A stretch of 64,000 nucleotides of DNA from positions 62,001 through 126,000 of the forward strand of contig NZ_JAEDAK010000003.1 of NCBI RefSeq assembly GCF_016093275.1, in the 5' to 3' direction. Source of the DNA: Inhella proteolytica (lineage in GTDB: Bacteria > Pseudomonadota > Gammaproteobacteria > Burkholderiales > Burkholderiaceae_C). The notes below the pieces were generated by a model. That model had not been told where the DNA came from, searched no databases, and saw only the letters and a list, made by a program, of their open reading frames with translations. The translations under genes and the position numbers were made by a program. The stretch's first letter is position 1; the number at the start of each line of letters is the position of its first letter. This document shows, piece after piece, positions 40,057 through 49,465 of this stretch.

Positions 40057-41862
40057 ATGAGCCCCACCGCCCCGCTTTCCGATCAAGTCCATTCGGTCCT
40101 GCGCGCCAGCAAGCTGTTCGGCGCGCTGGCCCCTGCGCATCTGGACCTGCTGGTGGGGCAGTTGCGGGTTGAGGCCGTGGAGGCCGGCAGCCATGTGTTC
40201 CGCGAGGGCGAGGCCTCGGACAGCCTGGTGATCGTGCTGACCGGGCGGCTGCGCGTCACGCGGGTGGATGCGCGCGGCAATCTGCTGCTTTACAACGAGC
40301 TCTGCCCGGGTGAAAGCCAGGGCGAAGCCGGCCTGATGCTGGGCCAGCCGCGCCCGGCCAACCTGATCGCGCTGCGCGATTCGCACATCGCCCGGCTGGA
40401 CCGCCAGGGCTTCGAGGCCCTGCTGCGAGCCGAGCCGATCGCCTTCAACCACCTGTTCTCGCAGGCGCTGTTCCATTACCTGCGCCACATCCAGCAGCTG
40501 CAGGAACGCCGCCGCGCCCAATGCGTGGCCCTCGTGCCGCTGCACCCGGGCGAGGAATCCCACGCGCTGGCGCAGGACCTGCTGAGCGCTCTGGGCGTCA
40601 GCGGCCGCCTCCTGGAGCCCGGCGAAACCGGCTTTGACCTGCTGCTGGCGCAGCAGCGCATCGAGCAGCTGGAGACCGAGGCCGAGGTGCTGCTGATCCG
40701 CGCCGAAGCCCAGCCCAGCGCCTGGACGCGCTTTGCGTTGCGCCAGGCCGATCAGGTGGTGTTCGTCTCCAGCCCCAGCCACAGCCCGCTGCCCAGCGCC
40801 TTCGAGCGCAAGCTGCGCGAGGAGCCGGGCTTCGAGTTCAAGCGCCAGCATCTGGTGCTGCTGCACGGGCCGGACACCGTGCGCCCCAGCGCCCCGGCGC
40901 CCTGGCGCAAGGAGCGCAGCGCCATCGAGCGCGTGCTGCTGATGCGCCGCGGCCAGCGCGGCGATGCCGAGCGCCTGGCGCGCTTCCTGACCGGCCGCGC
41001 CGTAGGCGTGGTGCTGGGCGGCGGCGGCGCGCGCGGCTTTGCGCACCTGGGCGTCATCCAGGCACTGGGCGAGGCCGGCATCCCCATCGACCTGGTGGGC
41101 GGCAACAGCATGGGCGCGCTGATCGGTTCGCAGTACGCGCTCGGCCATTCACTGGCCGAGATCCGCGGGCGCATCGTCGAGTTCGCCGCCGGCGGCGAGC
41201 GGCCCACCGTGCCGGTGGTCTCGCTGCTCAGCGGCCGGCGCATGGAACGCGACCTCAAGCAGCTCTGCCAGCTGGGCAATGCCGAGGCCCAAGTGGATGG
41301 GCTCTGGCTGCCCTTCTTCACAGCCGCCTGCAACCTCAGCCGCGCCTGCACCACGGTGCTGGACCAAGGCCCGCTGTGGCGCGCCGTGCTGGCCAGCAAC
41401 AGCCCGGCCGGCCTGCTGCCGCCGGTGCTCTACAACGGCGACCTGCTGGTCGACGGCGCCATCCTGGACAACGTGCCGGTGGAGGCCATGCGCCAGCGCC
41501 TGGGCACGCCGCTGGAGCGCCGGCGCGGCAATGGCACGGTGATCGCCATCGATGTGGACGTGCGTGAGCCGCTGAGCGTGGCCGAGGACGTGGACCGGCT
41601 CTCGCCCTGGGCCAAGCTGCGCGGCCAGAAGAGCAACGGCCAGCCCCTGCCTGGCATCGGCGAGATCCTCTACCGCGCCGGCCACATGGGCGGGCTGACG
41701 CAGCGCGGCAAGACCATGGGTCTGTCGGACTTCTACCTGGAGCCGCCGGTCTCGGACTTCTCGCTCATGGCCTACAAGCGCGCCGAGGAAGTGGTGCAGC
41801 GCGGCTACGAGTACGCGCGTGCCGAGATTGCCCGCTGGGACCTGAGCCGCATCTTCGAGTGA
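40057..41862 (+). CDS. Cyclic-nucleotide-binding patatin phospholipase (NTE-like)
   Basis: 601 residues. Residues 10-130 are a cNMP-binding (Crp-type) domain (LVVFREGEASDSLVIVLTGRLRV-like stretch and GESQGEAGLMLGQPRPANLIAL). A middle region resembles the inactive nucleotide-binding part seen in NTE/YhcB-type proteins. The patatin domain has the glycine loop GVVLGGGGARGFAHLG (about 315-330), nucleophile Ser351 in GGNSMGA and catalytic Asp466 in VDGAILDN. It probably hydrolyses lysophospholipids or a lipid ester under nucleotide control. Its stop overlaps the GTG of the peptide synthetase (GTGA), so the two are translationally coupled. Confidence 0.88.
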   Translation: MSPTAPLSDQVHSVLRASKLFGALAPAHLDLLVGQLRVEAVEAGSHVFREGEASDSLVIVLTGRLRVTRVDARGNLLLYNELCPGESQGEAGLMLGQPRPANLIALRDSHIARLDRQGFEALLRAEPIAFNHLFSQALFHYLRHIQQLQERRRAQCVALVPLHPGEESHALAQDLLSALGVSGRLLEPGETGFDLLLAQQRIEQLETEAEVLLIRAEAQPSAWTRFALRQADQVVFVSSPSHSPLPSAFERKLREEPGFEFKRQHLVLLHGPDTVRPSAPAPWRKERSAIERVLLMRRGQRGDAERLARFLTGRAVGVVLGGGGARGFAHLGVIQALGEAGIPIDLVGGNSMGALIGSQYALGHSLAEIRGRIVEFAAGGERPTVPVVSLLSGRRMERDLKQLCQLGNAEAQVDGLWLPFFTAACNLSRACTTVLDQGPLWRAVLASNSPAGLLPPVLYNGDLLVDGAILDNVPVEAMRQRLGTPLERRRGNGTVIAIDVDVREPLSVAEDVDRLSPWAKLRGQKSNGQPLPGIGEILYRAGHMGGLTQRGKTMGLSDFYLEPPVSDFSLMAYKRAEEVVQRGYEYARAEIARWDLSRIFE

Positions 41863-44800
41863 GCCGCCCCGCCCCCCAGACCCTGCCCCTCAGCCAGGCC
41901 CAGCAGGAAGTCTGGCTGGACCAGCGCGCCTGGCCGGCGAGCCCGCATCTCTGGGTGGGCGGCACCACCATGCTGCGCGGGCGCATCGAGCTGCCGCGCC
42001 TGCAGCAGGCGCTGCATCAGCTGGCCGCCGAGCAGCTGGCCCTGCGCCTGGTGCCCCAGCCCAGCCGCGAGGAGCAACTGCTGCTGCCGGTCTATGAGCC
42101 GGTGCTGCGCGAGCTGCCCGCCACGCCCGGGCTGCCGCCCGAAGAGGCCTTGCACCAGGCCTGGATCGCCGCCACCGCCCAGCCCTGCCCGCTGGGCAGC
42201 GCCCCACCGTGGCGGGTGGACCTGATGCGCTTCCCCGAGCACCCGGAGCTGCTCGGCATCCTGCTGCTCTCGCACCACCTGATCATGGACGGCGCGGCCA
42301 CCGCGCAGTTCCTGCGCCGCTGGGGCGAGCTCTACAGCGCGCTGGTGCACGGCGAAGCCGCGCCGCCCGCCGATGGCGAGGTCTACCGCGAACAGATCGA
42401 GGGCAGCGCCAGCTACCGCCAGGGGCCGCAATGGGCCGCCGACGCCGCCTTCTGGCGCAGCGAGCTGCCCGAGGCCCCGCCGGTGCTGCTGCCGCGCCGC
42501 CAGCAAGACGCCACCAGCCCCTTGCCCCCGGCTGCCCTGCTGCACCACGCCCTGCTGCCGCGCAGCCAGTACGCCGCCTGGGGCGCGGCGGCGGCGCCGG
42601 TGGCCCAAACCGAGTTCGCGCTGGTGGCCGCCGCGCTGGCGCTGTACTTCGCCCGCGTGCAAGGCTTGAGCGAGGTGGTGATCGGCGTGCCGGCGCTGAA
42701 CCGCAGCGGGCGCGCGCACCGCGCCGCCATCGGCATGTACGTGGGCGTGCTGCCGCTGCGCATCCCGGTGGACGCGGCGCAGACCGGCCTGGAGCTGATG
42801 GCCACCGTGGGCCGCCAGCTGCGCCGCGCCATGCGCCATGCGCGCTATCCCATCAGCGCGCTGGCGCGCGAGCTGCAGCTGATGCGCGCCGGCCGCGACG
42901 CCCCCTTTGACCTGCTGCTCAGCTTCGAGCGCCAGGACTACGACCTGCGCTACGGCGCCGCCCAGCTGGTGGCGGCGCGCCAGCGCTTTGCCGGCTTTGC
43001 GCGCTACCCGCTCTCGCTCACGGTGTGCGATTTCGGCGCCTCACGCGACATCGAGCTGGTGTTCGAAGGCAGCCGCGCCCACCTGGAGCCGCGCGAGCTG
43101 GACCTGCTGGCGCGGCGCCTGCGCGGCCTCTTGGAACGCCTGGCCGCCGAGCCGCAGCGGCCCGTGGGCGAACTGCCGCTGCTGGACGCCGCCGAGTGGC
43201 GCGCGCTGATTGAGGGCCCGCACCGCGACCTCGCCAGCCTGGACCCGGCCCCCAGCTTTATCCAGCGCTTTTGCGAACAAGCCGCCCTGCACCCCCTGAG
43301 CTTGGCCCTGGTATGGGACGGCGGCGCGCTGCGCTTCGGTGAACTGGCCGCCCAGGTGCGCCAGCTCGCCGGCGCCCTGGTACGGCAGGGCGTGCAGCCG
43401 GGTGATCGGGTGGCGCTGGCGCTGCCGCGCTCGCCCGAGCTGGTGCTGGCCCTGCTGGCGGTGGCGCGCGCTGGCGCGGCCTTCCTGCCGCTGGACCCGG
43501 ACTGCCCGGACGCGCGCCTGGAGCAGATCCTTGAGGACGCCGGCGTGCGCCTGCTGATCGCCCCGGCCGAGCCGCGCTGGGCGCGCTTTGGCGTGCCAGT
43601 GCTGCACCTGCCCGCGCGGGGCGACGACGCGCACCTGCCGCCGCTGCCGCAGGAAGGCCAGCTCGCCTATGTGCTCTTCACCAGCGGCAGCAGCGGCTGG
43701 CCCAAGGGCGTGGCGGTGAGCCATGGCGCGCTGGCGCGGCGCCTGGGCTGGCTCTCACGCGTGTGGGACATCACCCCGGCCGACCGCAGCCTGCAGGGCA
43801 CGCAGTCCGGCTTCGATCCGGCCTTGATCGAACTGCTGCTGCCGCTCATCCACGGCGGCTCCGTGGCCCTGCCGCCGCCGGGCCGGCAGGCACCGGAAAC
43901 CTGGGCCGCCTTCGCGGCGCGCCATGGCTGCACGCTCTCGGCCCTGGTGCCCACCACGCTGCAGCGCCTGCTCGACGGCCTGGAGGCCCTGCCCGAGGCC
44001 GAGCGCGCGCGCATCAAGCTGCGCGTGGCCTGCTGCGGCGGCGAGGTACTGGCGCCGGCGCTGGCCGAGCGCTGGCTGCGCCTCACGCGCGCCCAGCTCT
44101 GGAACGTCTACGGCCCCACCGAGGCCTGCATCTTTGCCAGCGCCTGGGCCTGCCGGCCCGACGACCCGGCCCCCGTGCTGCCCATCGGCGCGCCGGTGGA
44201 CGACACCCGGCTCTACGTGCTGGACGCCCAGCGCCAGCCCCTGCCCTTCGGCGCCGTGGGCGAGCTGTGGATCGGCGGCCGCACCCTGGCCGAGGGCTAC
44301 CTGCACCGACCGGAGCTGGACGCCGCCGCCTTCGCGCCCGACCCCTTCGTGCCGGGAGGACGCATGTACCGCAGCGGTGACCGCGCCTGGTGGGACGGCG
44401 AGGGCCGGCTGCAGTTCGCCGGCCGCGCGGACCGGCAGGTCAAGCTGCGCGGCTACCGCATCGAGCTGGCCGAGGTGGAGACTGCGCTGCTGAGCCTGCC
44501 CGGCGTGCGCGAGGCCTGCGTGCAGCCTGTCGAGGTGGGCGGCCGGCGCGCCCTGCAGGCCTGGCTGAGCCCGGCCGATCTGGACCTGCACACCCTGCAG
44601 CTGGGCCTGCGCACCGCGCTGCCCGACTACATGCAGCCCACCCACTGGAGCCTGCTGCCCGCCCTGCCCCTGTTGCCCGGCAGCGCCAAGGTGGACCTGA
44701 AGGCCCTGCCCCAGGCCGAGGCGCCACGCGCCCACCACCACCGTGCGCCCGCCAGCCCGCTGGAGCAGGCGCTGCTGGAGCTGATGCGGCAGGCCCTGCA

Positions 44801-45719
44801 GGACCCCGAGCTCGGCCTGGACGACGACTTCTTCGAGTACGGCGGCGATTCGCTCGCCGCGCTGGACCTGCTGCTGGCGATCGAGAAGCGCACCGGCCTG
44901 CACCCCACGCTGCAGATGCTGGCCCAGGCCCCCTCGGTGGCCGCCCTGGCCCAGGCCCTGATGCTGGCCGGCGACCCGGCACTGCGCGCCGCCGCCGCGC
45001 CCAGCGAGACGCAGCTGGCGCTGGCGCTCTCGCACGCCGATGAGCCCGAGGCCGACACCCTCTACCTGGCCGCCAGCGGCCATGGCGACCTGCTGCGCTT
45101 CCAAACCCTGGCCCAGGCCCTGGCGCCCCAGCTGAACGTGCAGATGCTGCAGCCGCCGCGCCAGCTGCCGCTGCACAGCATGGCCGACCTGGCCGAGGCC
45201 TATGCCCAGCACATCGCCGCTCAGGCCGGCGGCCGGCCGGTGCGCCTGGCGGGCTTTTCGGTCGGCGGCGTGGCGGCGCTGGAAACCGCGCGGCGCCTGC
45301 GCGAACTGGGTGTGGCCGTGCAGTCGGTGGTGCTGATCGACTCCGTGTTCCCGCGCTGGCTGTTCCGCCAAGGCTGGCTGTGGAAGGCCATGGGCTGGGC
45401 CACGCGCCGGCTCTGGCTGCAGGAACTGACGATGAATGGCCGGCGCCTGGGCGCGATGTTCAACGACGCCGGCCTGGTCGGCCAGGTGCTGGCCCTGAAG
45501 GACTACCGGCTCGCCCCCTACCCGGGTGAGGTGCTGCTGATCCGCACCAGCGGCCTGGCGCGCTGGCAGCGCTGGCTGTTCGGGCCCTGGCAACGCAGCC
45601 TCAGCGGCAGCCTGCGCGTGCAGGAAGTGGAAGGCCTGCACGGCTCGATCTTCGAGCCGGGCCGGGTGGGCGGGCTTGCACAATGCCTGCTCCGCGCCCT
45701 GCCCCCGCCCGCTGCTTGA
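41859..45719 (+). CDS. Single-module non-ribosomal peptide synthetase (C-A-T-TE)
   Basis: 1286 residues from a GTG overlapping the preceding stop. Condensation domain about 8-430 with the active-site HHLIMDG (139-145). Adenylation domain about 445-910: LFTSGSSGWPKG near 606, YGPTEACIFASAW, YRSGDRAWW and RGYRIELAEVE. By manual alignment to GrsA the pocket residues read D-P-I-A-C-G-V-I-F-K; Asp235 implies an alpha-amino acid, but I cannot name it. Carrier domain with FFEYGGDSLAALD (Ser998). Thioesterase with GFSVGG (Ser1134) and a late His (EGLHGSIFEPG). With a complete C domain first and no loading module, it probably condenses an outside acyl or aminoacyl donor with one amino acid and releases it. 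No phosphopantetheinyl transferase was seen in the window. Confidence 0.92.
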   Translation: MSRPAPQTLPLSQAQQEVWLDQRAWPASPHLWVGGTTMLRGRIELPRLQQALHQLAAEQLALRLVPQPSREEQLLLPVYEPVLRELPATPGLPPEEALHQAWIAATAQPCPLGSAPPWRVDLMRFPEHPELLGILLLSHHLIMDGAATAQFLRRWGELYSALVHGEAAPPADGEVYREQIEGSASYRQGPQWAADAAFWRSELPEAPPVLLPRRQQDATSPLPPAALLHHALLPRSQYAAWGAAAAPVAQTEFALVAAALALYFARVQGLSEVVIGVPALNRSGRAHRAAIGMYVGVLPLRIPVDAAQTGLELMATVGRQLRRAMRHARYPISALARELQLMRAGRDAPFDLLLSFERQDYDLRYGAAQLVAARQRFAGFARYPLSLTVCDFGASRDIELVFEGSRAHLEPRELDLLARRLRGLLERLAAEPQRPVGELPLLDAAEWRALIEGPHRDLASLDPAPSFIQRFCEQAALHPLSLALVWDGGALRFGELAAQVRQLAGALVRQGVQPGDRVALALPRSPELVLALLAVARAGAAFLPLDPDCPDARLEQILEDAGVRLLIAPAEPRWARFGVPVLHLPARGDDAHLPPLPQEGQLAYVLFTSGSSGWPKGVAVSHGALARRLGWLSRVWDITPADRSLQGTQSGFDPALIELLLPLIHGGSVALPPPGRQAPETWAAFAARHGCTLSALVPTTLQRLLDGLEALPEAERARIKLRVACCGGEVLAPALAERWLRLTRAQLWNVYGPTEACIFASAWACRPDDPAPVLPIGAPVDDTRLYVLDAQRQPLPFGAVGELWIGGRTLAEGYLHRPELDAAAFAPDPFVPGGRMYRSGDRAWWDGEGRLQFAGRADRQVKLRGYRIELAEVETALLSLPGVREACVQPVEVGGRRALQAWLSPADLDLHTLQLGLRTALPDYMQPTHWSLLPALPLLPGSAKVDLKALPQAEAPRAHHHRAPASPLEQALLELMRQALQDPELGLDDDFFEYGGDSLAALDLLLAIEKRTGLHPTLQMLAQAPSVAALAQALMLAGDPALRAAAAPSETQLALALSHADEPEADTLYLAASGHGDLLRFQTLAQALAPQLNVQMLQPPRQLPLHSMADLAEAYAQHIAAQAGGRPVRLAGFSVGGVAALETARRLRELGVAVQSVVLIDSVFPRWLFRQGWLWKAMGWATRRLWLQELTMNGRRLGAMFNDAGLVGQVLALKDYRLAPYPGEVLLIRTSGLARWQRWLFGPWQRSLSGSLRVQEVEGLHGSIFEPGRVGGLAQCLLRALPPPAA

Positions 45720-46390
45720 GTCCGCCCCGTTCCCACCACCGCCGTCTTCTTGCCCTCGCCGCCCTGCTGATTGCCCTGCTGGGGCTGGCGCTGGCCTGGC
45801 AGTTCAGCCCAGCGCGCGCATGGCTGGATCCGCTGCGTCTGGTGGCCCAGGCCCAGGCCCTGGCGGCCGACATGGGACATGGCGTGCTGCTGGCCCTGTT
45901 CGTGCTGGCCGGCTGCCTGGCGGTGCCGCTTTCCCTGCTGGTGCTGCTGGCCGTGCTGGCCCTGGGTCCGCTGCCCGGCCTGCTGTTCAGCCTGGCGGGC
46001 GGCAGCCTGATCGCCGCGCCCAGCTTCGCGCTCGGCCGCTGGCTGGGCCAGCGCGCGGTGGAACAACTGGCCGGCCCGCGCGTGCAGGCGCTCAACGCCC
46101 TGGTGGCGCGGCGCGGCCTGCTGGCCGTGGTGGCCGTGCGCCTGGTGCCTGCGGCGCCGTTTGCGGTGGTCAATCTGGTACTGGGCGCCACGCGGGTCGC
46201 CTGGGCGCCCTTCCTGCTCGGCAATGTGCTGGGCATGCTGCCCATGGCGGGCATGACGGCCTGGCTGGCGCCGCAGATCCTGGCGCAGCTCCAGCACCCC
46301 AGCGGTGCCGGCTGGGCCTTTGTGGTGGGTGTGCTGGTGTTGGTGGCGGGTGCCACCTGGGGATTGAAGCGATGGGCGAGAAGCCTTTGA
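45683..46390 (+). CDS. TVP38/TMEM64 (VTT-domain) membrane protein
   Basis: About 235 residues, very hydrophobic, with roughly five or six transmembrane helices and the VTT/SNARE-associated core (GLLFSLAGGSLIAAPSFALGRWLG, then VAVRLVPAAPFAVVNLVLGATRVAWAPFLLGNVLGMLP). Bacterial members are DedA-related proteins thought to move lipids or support envelope homeostasis. The ATG at 45683 overlaps the synthetase by 37 nt. An in-frame TTG at 45716 (TTGA with the synthetase stop) is an equally good start. Position after the lipid esterase and synthetase suggests a shared membrane-lipid theme. Confidence 0.82.
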   Translation: MPAPRPAPARCLSPPRSHHRRLLALAALLIALLGLALAWQFSPARAWLDPLRLVAQAQALAADMGHGVLLALFVLAGCLAVPLSLLVLLAVLALGPLPGLLFSLAGGSLIAAPSFALGRWLGQRAVEQLAGPRVQALNALVARRGLLAVVAVRLVPAAPFAVVNLVLGATRVAWAPFLLGNVLGMLPMAGMTAWLAPQILAQLQHPSGAGWAFVVGVLVLVAGATWGLKRWARSL

Positions 46391-47013
46391 GACTGTGCCT
46401 GGTGCGCCATGGCGAAACCGACTGGAACCGCGCCCAGCGCCTGCAGGGCTGGACCGATGTGCCCCTGAATGCCGAGGGCCGGGCGCAGGCCCTGGCGGCC
46501 GCGCGCGAGCTGGCCGGCGAGCGCTTTGACGCCTGCTACAGCTCCCCCCTGCAGCGTGCCCGCGCCACCGCCGAAGCGCTGGCGCAGCCCCACGGCCACG
46601 CCCTGCGCCTGGACGAACGCCTGCGCGAGCGCCACCTGGGCGAGTTGCAGGGCCTTTTGAAGGCAGAGATCGATGCGCGCCATCCTGAGCTCAGCCGGCT
46701 GATGCAGCAACGCCGCCCCGGCTATGCCCCGCCCGGCGGCGAGACCCTGGCGCAGTTCCGCGCCCGCGTCGAAGCCTGGCTGGCCGATCTGGTACGGGCC
46801 CATGCCGGGCAGCAGGTGCTGGCCGTGAGCCATGGCGGGGTGCTGGACGTCGTGCACCGCCTGGCCACGGGCGGCGACTTCGACGCGCCGCGCGGCGTCA
46901 CACTCGGCAACGCAGCGCTGAACTGGTTTGTCTGGCGCCAGGAGCGTTGGTGGGTCGAGGCCATGGGCCTGGACGATCACCTCGATCAGAGCCTGGACGA
47001 AAGGACGGTTTGA
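46372..47013 (+). CDS. Histidine phosphatase family protein (phosphoglycerate mutase-like)
   Basis: 213 residues with the RHG active site LCLVRHGETDWN (His nucleophile), the second arginine region in YSSPLQRARATAEALA, catalytic Glu in DERLRERHLGELQG, and the second His in VLAVSHGGVLDVVH. This is a branch of acid phosphatases that includes CobC and GpmB; the sequence alone does not tell the substrate. The ATG overlaps the membrane-protein stop by 19 nt and the next gene begins immediately after its stop codon. Confidence 0.88.
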   Translation: MGEKPLRLCLVRHGETDWNRAQRLQGWTDVPLNAEGRAQALAAARELAGERFDACYSSPLQRARATAEALAQPHGHALRLDERLRERHLGELQGLLKAEIDARHPELSRLMQQRRPGYAPPGGETLAQFRARVEAWLADLVRAHAGQQVLAVSHGGVLDVVHRLATGGDFDAPRGVTLGNAALNWFVWRQERWWVEAMGLDDHLDQSLDERTV

Positions 47014-47997
47014 ATGTCGTACGCCTACCAGATCAGCGCCCCCGGTGGCCCCGAGGCCCTGCAGCGCGTCGAACGCGGCCTGGGTGCGCCCGGCCCGGGC
47101 GAGATCCGCATCCGCCACCGCGCCATCGGGCTGAACTTCATCGACGTCTACCACCGCACCGGCCTCTACCCGTTGCCGCTGCCGCATGCGCTGGGCATGG
47201 AGGCGGCCGGCCTCGTCGAGGCGGTGGGTGAAGGCGTCACGCACCTGCAGCCGGGCGACCGCGCGGCCTATGCCAGCAACCCGCCCGGCGCCTATGCGGA
47301 CGTGCGCCTGATGCCGGCGCAGAACGTCTGCCGCCTGCCCGAAGCGATCACCTTCGAAGAGGCCGCCGCCAGCATGCTCAAGGGCCTGACGGTGCAGTAC
47401 CTGCTGCGCAAGACCCTGCCCGTGCAGGGCCTGCAGGCGGGCGATTTCCTGCTCTGGCATGCCGCCGCCGGGGGCGTGGGCCTGATCGCTTGCCAATGGG
47501 CGAAGCACCTGGGCCTGAAGCTGATCGCCACCGCGGGCTCGGACGAGAAATGCCAGCTCGCGCTGGACCACGGCGCGGCCCACGCCATCAACTACCGGCG
47601 CGAGGATTTCGTCGCCCGCGTCAAGGCCATCACCGAGGGCCGCGGCGTCAAGGTGGTGTACGACTCGGTTGGCCAGGACACCTTCGAGCGCTCGCTCGAC
47701 TGCCTGCGCCCCTTCGGCCTGATGGCCTGCTTCGGCAATGCCAGCGGGCCGGTGGCGCCCATTGCGCCCGGCATGCTGGCCGCCAAGGGCTCGCTCTACC
47801 TGACGCGCGCCACCCTGTTCACGCACCTGAGCTCGCGCGAATCCACCCAGGCGATGGCGGACGAGCTGTTCGAAGTACTGGCCAATGGCGCCGTGCGCGC
47901 CCCCGTGGGCCGGGTGCGGCCGCTGAGCGAGGTGGCGGACGCGCACCGCGAACTGGAAGCGCGCGCCACCACCGGCTCCACCGTGCTCATTCCCTGA
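47014..47997 (+). CDS. qor: NADPH:quinone oxidoreductase (zeta-crystallin type)
   Basis: Zinc-free medium-chain dehydrogenase/reductase, 327 residues. N-terminal GroES-like domain (IRHRAIGLNFIDVYHRTGLYP, ALGMEAAGLVEAVGEGV) and a Rossmann fold (LLWHAAAGGVGLIACQWAKHLG, then VVYDSVGQDTFERSLDCLRPFG). The catalytic zinc cysteine of alcohol dehydrogenases is absent, as expected for quinone reductases. It reduces quinones or alpha,beta-unsaturated carbonyls with NADPH. No gap separates it from the phosphatase gene, and the LysE-type gene follows after 21 bp. Confidence 0.9.
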   Translation: MSYAYQISAPGGPEALQRVERGLGAPGPGEIRIRHRAIGLNFIDVYHRTGLYPLPLPHALGMEAAGLVEAVGEGVTHLQPGDRAAYASNPPGAYADVRLMPAQNVCRLPEAITFEEAAASMLKGLTVQYLLRKTLPVQGLQAGDFLLWHAAAGGVGLIACQWAKHLGLKLIATAGSDEKCQLALDHGAAHAINYRREDFVARVKAITEGRGVKVVYDSVGQDTFERSLDCLRPFGLMACFGNASGPVAPIAPGMLAAKGSLYLTRATLFTHLSSRESTQAMADELFEVLANGAVRAPVGRVRPLSEVADAHRELEARATTGSTVLIP

Positions 47998-48018
47998 GGG
48001 GCGGAGAGCCTCTCAGCC

Positions 48019-48630
48019 ATGAACGCCCTGCTCCAAGGCTTCGGCATCGGCCTGGCCATCGCCGCCCCTGTAGGGCCCATCGGCATGCTCTGCATCCGCC
48101 GCAGCCTGAACGAGGGCGCGCGCCTGGGCCTGGCCACCGGGCTGGGTGCGGCCACGGCGGACGCCCTGTACGGCCTGGTGGTGGCCAGCGGGCTCACGCT
48201 GACGGGCTGGCTGCTGAGCCACGGCAGCCTGCTGCGCGCGTTGGGCGCGCTGCTGCTGGTGGCGCTGGGCCTGGGCGTGTGGCGGCGCCTTCTGCAGCCG
48301 CCGGCCGCCGCCGGCGCCACGGCCCCGGCCCGCAGCACCTGGGCGGCCTTTGCCGGCACCCTGCTGCTGACCCTGGCCAACCCCGCCACGCTGGTGAGCT
48401 TTCTGGGCGTGGTGGCCGCGCTGGGGCAGCCGGGCCAGGGGGGCTCGGCCTACGCGCTGGTGCTGGGGGTATTCCTGGGCTCGCTGGCCTGGTGGTGCTT
48501 CCTGGTGGCCCTGGTGCGCGCCACCCGCCACTGGCTGCCGGCCTGGGCGCTGCGCGCCATCGATGTGCTGACCGGCGCCCTGCTGGTGGGCACGGGGCTG
48601 TGGGTGGCCTTCAGCCTGCTCAAGCCGTAG
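48019..48630 (+). CDS. LysE/RhtB-family amino acid exporter
   Basis: 203 residues, six predicted transmembrane helices. The N-terminus has the family pattern GIGLAIAAPVGPIGMLCIRRSLNEG, and LLLTLANPATLVSFLGVVAAL carries the conserved NP pair. Members export lysine, homoserine, threonine or related compounds. Following the one-module synthetase by four genes it could export a small product, but this is only positional. Its 3' end overlaps the convergent 4HB gene by 11 nt. Confidence 0.88.
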   Translation: MNALLQGFGIGLAIAAPVGPIGMLCIRRSLNEGARLGLATGLGAATADALYGLVVASGLTLTGWLLSHGSLLRALGALLLVALGLGVWRRLLQPPAAAGATAPARSTWAAFAGTLLLTLANPATLVSFLGVVAALGQPGQGGSAYALVLGVFLGSLAWWCFLVALVRATRHWLPAWALRAIDVLTGALLVGTGLWVAFSLLKP

Positions 48631-49381
48631 GACTCTGCGGCCCCAGGCTGCGGCGCAAGCGCTGAAGCTGCTCGCCCACCTCGGCGAAATCGCCGCTCAA
48701 GGCCTTGAGCTCCGGGCTGTCCGCGCGCTCACCGGCGGCCAAGGTGGCCACGGCATCGGCCACCACACGCAGGGGCTGCAGCACGCGTTGGCGCAGTTGC
48801 TGCAGCGCGTAGGCGCACAGCAGCAGGCCCAGCAGGCTCAGCCCCAGGCCCAGGGCCTTGGTGGTGGCGCCCAGTTGCCGGCCTTTCTGCAGCTCCTGCT
48901 CGGCCACCTGCACCTGCAGATGCATCAGTGCGGCCAGGGTCTGGTTCAGCGGTTGCAGGGCGCGCGCGTAGCGCTCGGCGGCGGCGGGCGCGGCTTCCAG
49001 CAGGCGCTGCAGCTCGGTCAGGCGGCGCTGGGCGTCGCGCATCAGCTCGGCTTCCTCGGGCGTCAGCCAGGTGGTCTGGTAGGCCGCCCAGGGGCGCCGC
49101 AGGCGCTCGAAGGCCTGCGCCACGGCGACGCTTCGGCCCTCCGAGGGCCGCTCCGGATCGATGACGCGCGGCAGCTCCACATTCAGGATCTGGCTGACGG
49201 CATGCAGGTCACTGAGCGGCCGCACGCGGTCGTCCACCACGGTCTGCAACCCTTGGCCGAGCCGGTGCGTGCTGAACACCAGCGTCGTGCAGCTCAGCAC
49301 CAGGGCGCTGGCAAGCAGCAGCAGAACCCTGCACAGCGTGCGCTGCACGGAGCGATCCAGATCGTGTTGCATCACCACCAT
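48620..49381 (-). CDS. Membrane sensor-like protein, four-helix bundle plus HAMP, no output domain
   Basis: 253 residues from an ATG at 49381 with GGGGAGGG upstream. An N-terminal transmembrane helix (RVLLLLASALVLSCTTLVF) is followed by a roughly 130-residue periplasmic helical region of the 4HB sensor type (VDDRVRPLSDLHAVSQIL... to LQVQVAEQELQKG). A second transmembrane helix (LGLGLSLLGLLLCAYAL) leads to a HAMP-like linker (RQRVLQPLRVVADAVATLAAGE). The protein ends about 40 residues later, without a methyl-accepting, kinase or GGDEF domain. It could be a truncated chemoreceptor or a stand-alone sensor. The upstream frame to 50146 is a shadow. Confidence 0.72.
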   Translation of the reverse strand: MVVMQHDLDRSVQRTLCRVLLLLASALVLSCTTLVFSTHRLGQGLQTVVDDRVRPLSDLHAVSQILNVELPRVIDPERPSEGRSVAVAQAFERLRRPWAAYQTTWLTPEEAELMRDAQRRLTELQRLLEAAPAAAERYARALQPLNQTLAALMHLQVQVAEQELQKGRQLGATTKALGLGLSLLGLLLCAYALQQLRQRVLQPLRVVADAVATLAAGERADSPELKALSGDFAEVGEQLQRLRRSLGPQSPTA

Positions 49382-49465
49382 CTTTTGCCCTCCCCGCCGG
49401 CGTGGAAAGCGCCGGCGCGTGCAAAGGTAGCAGAGCCAGCACCCGCCTGCGGCTACGCTCGGCCC

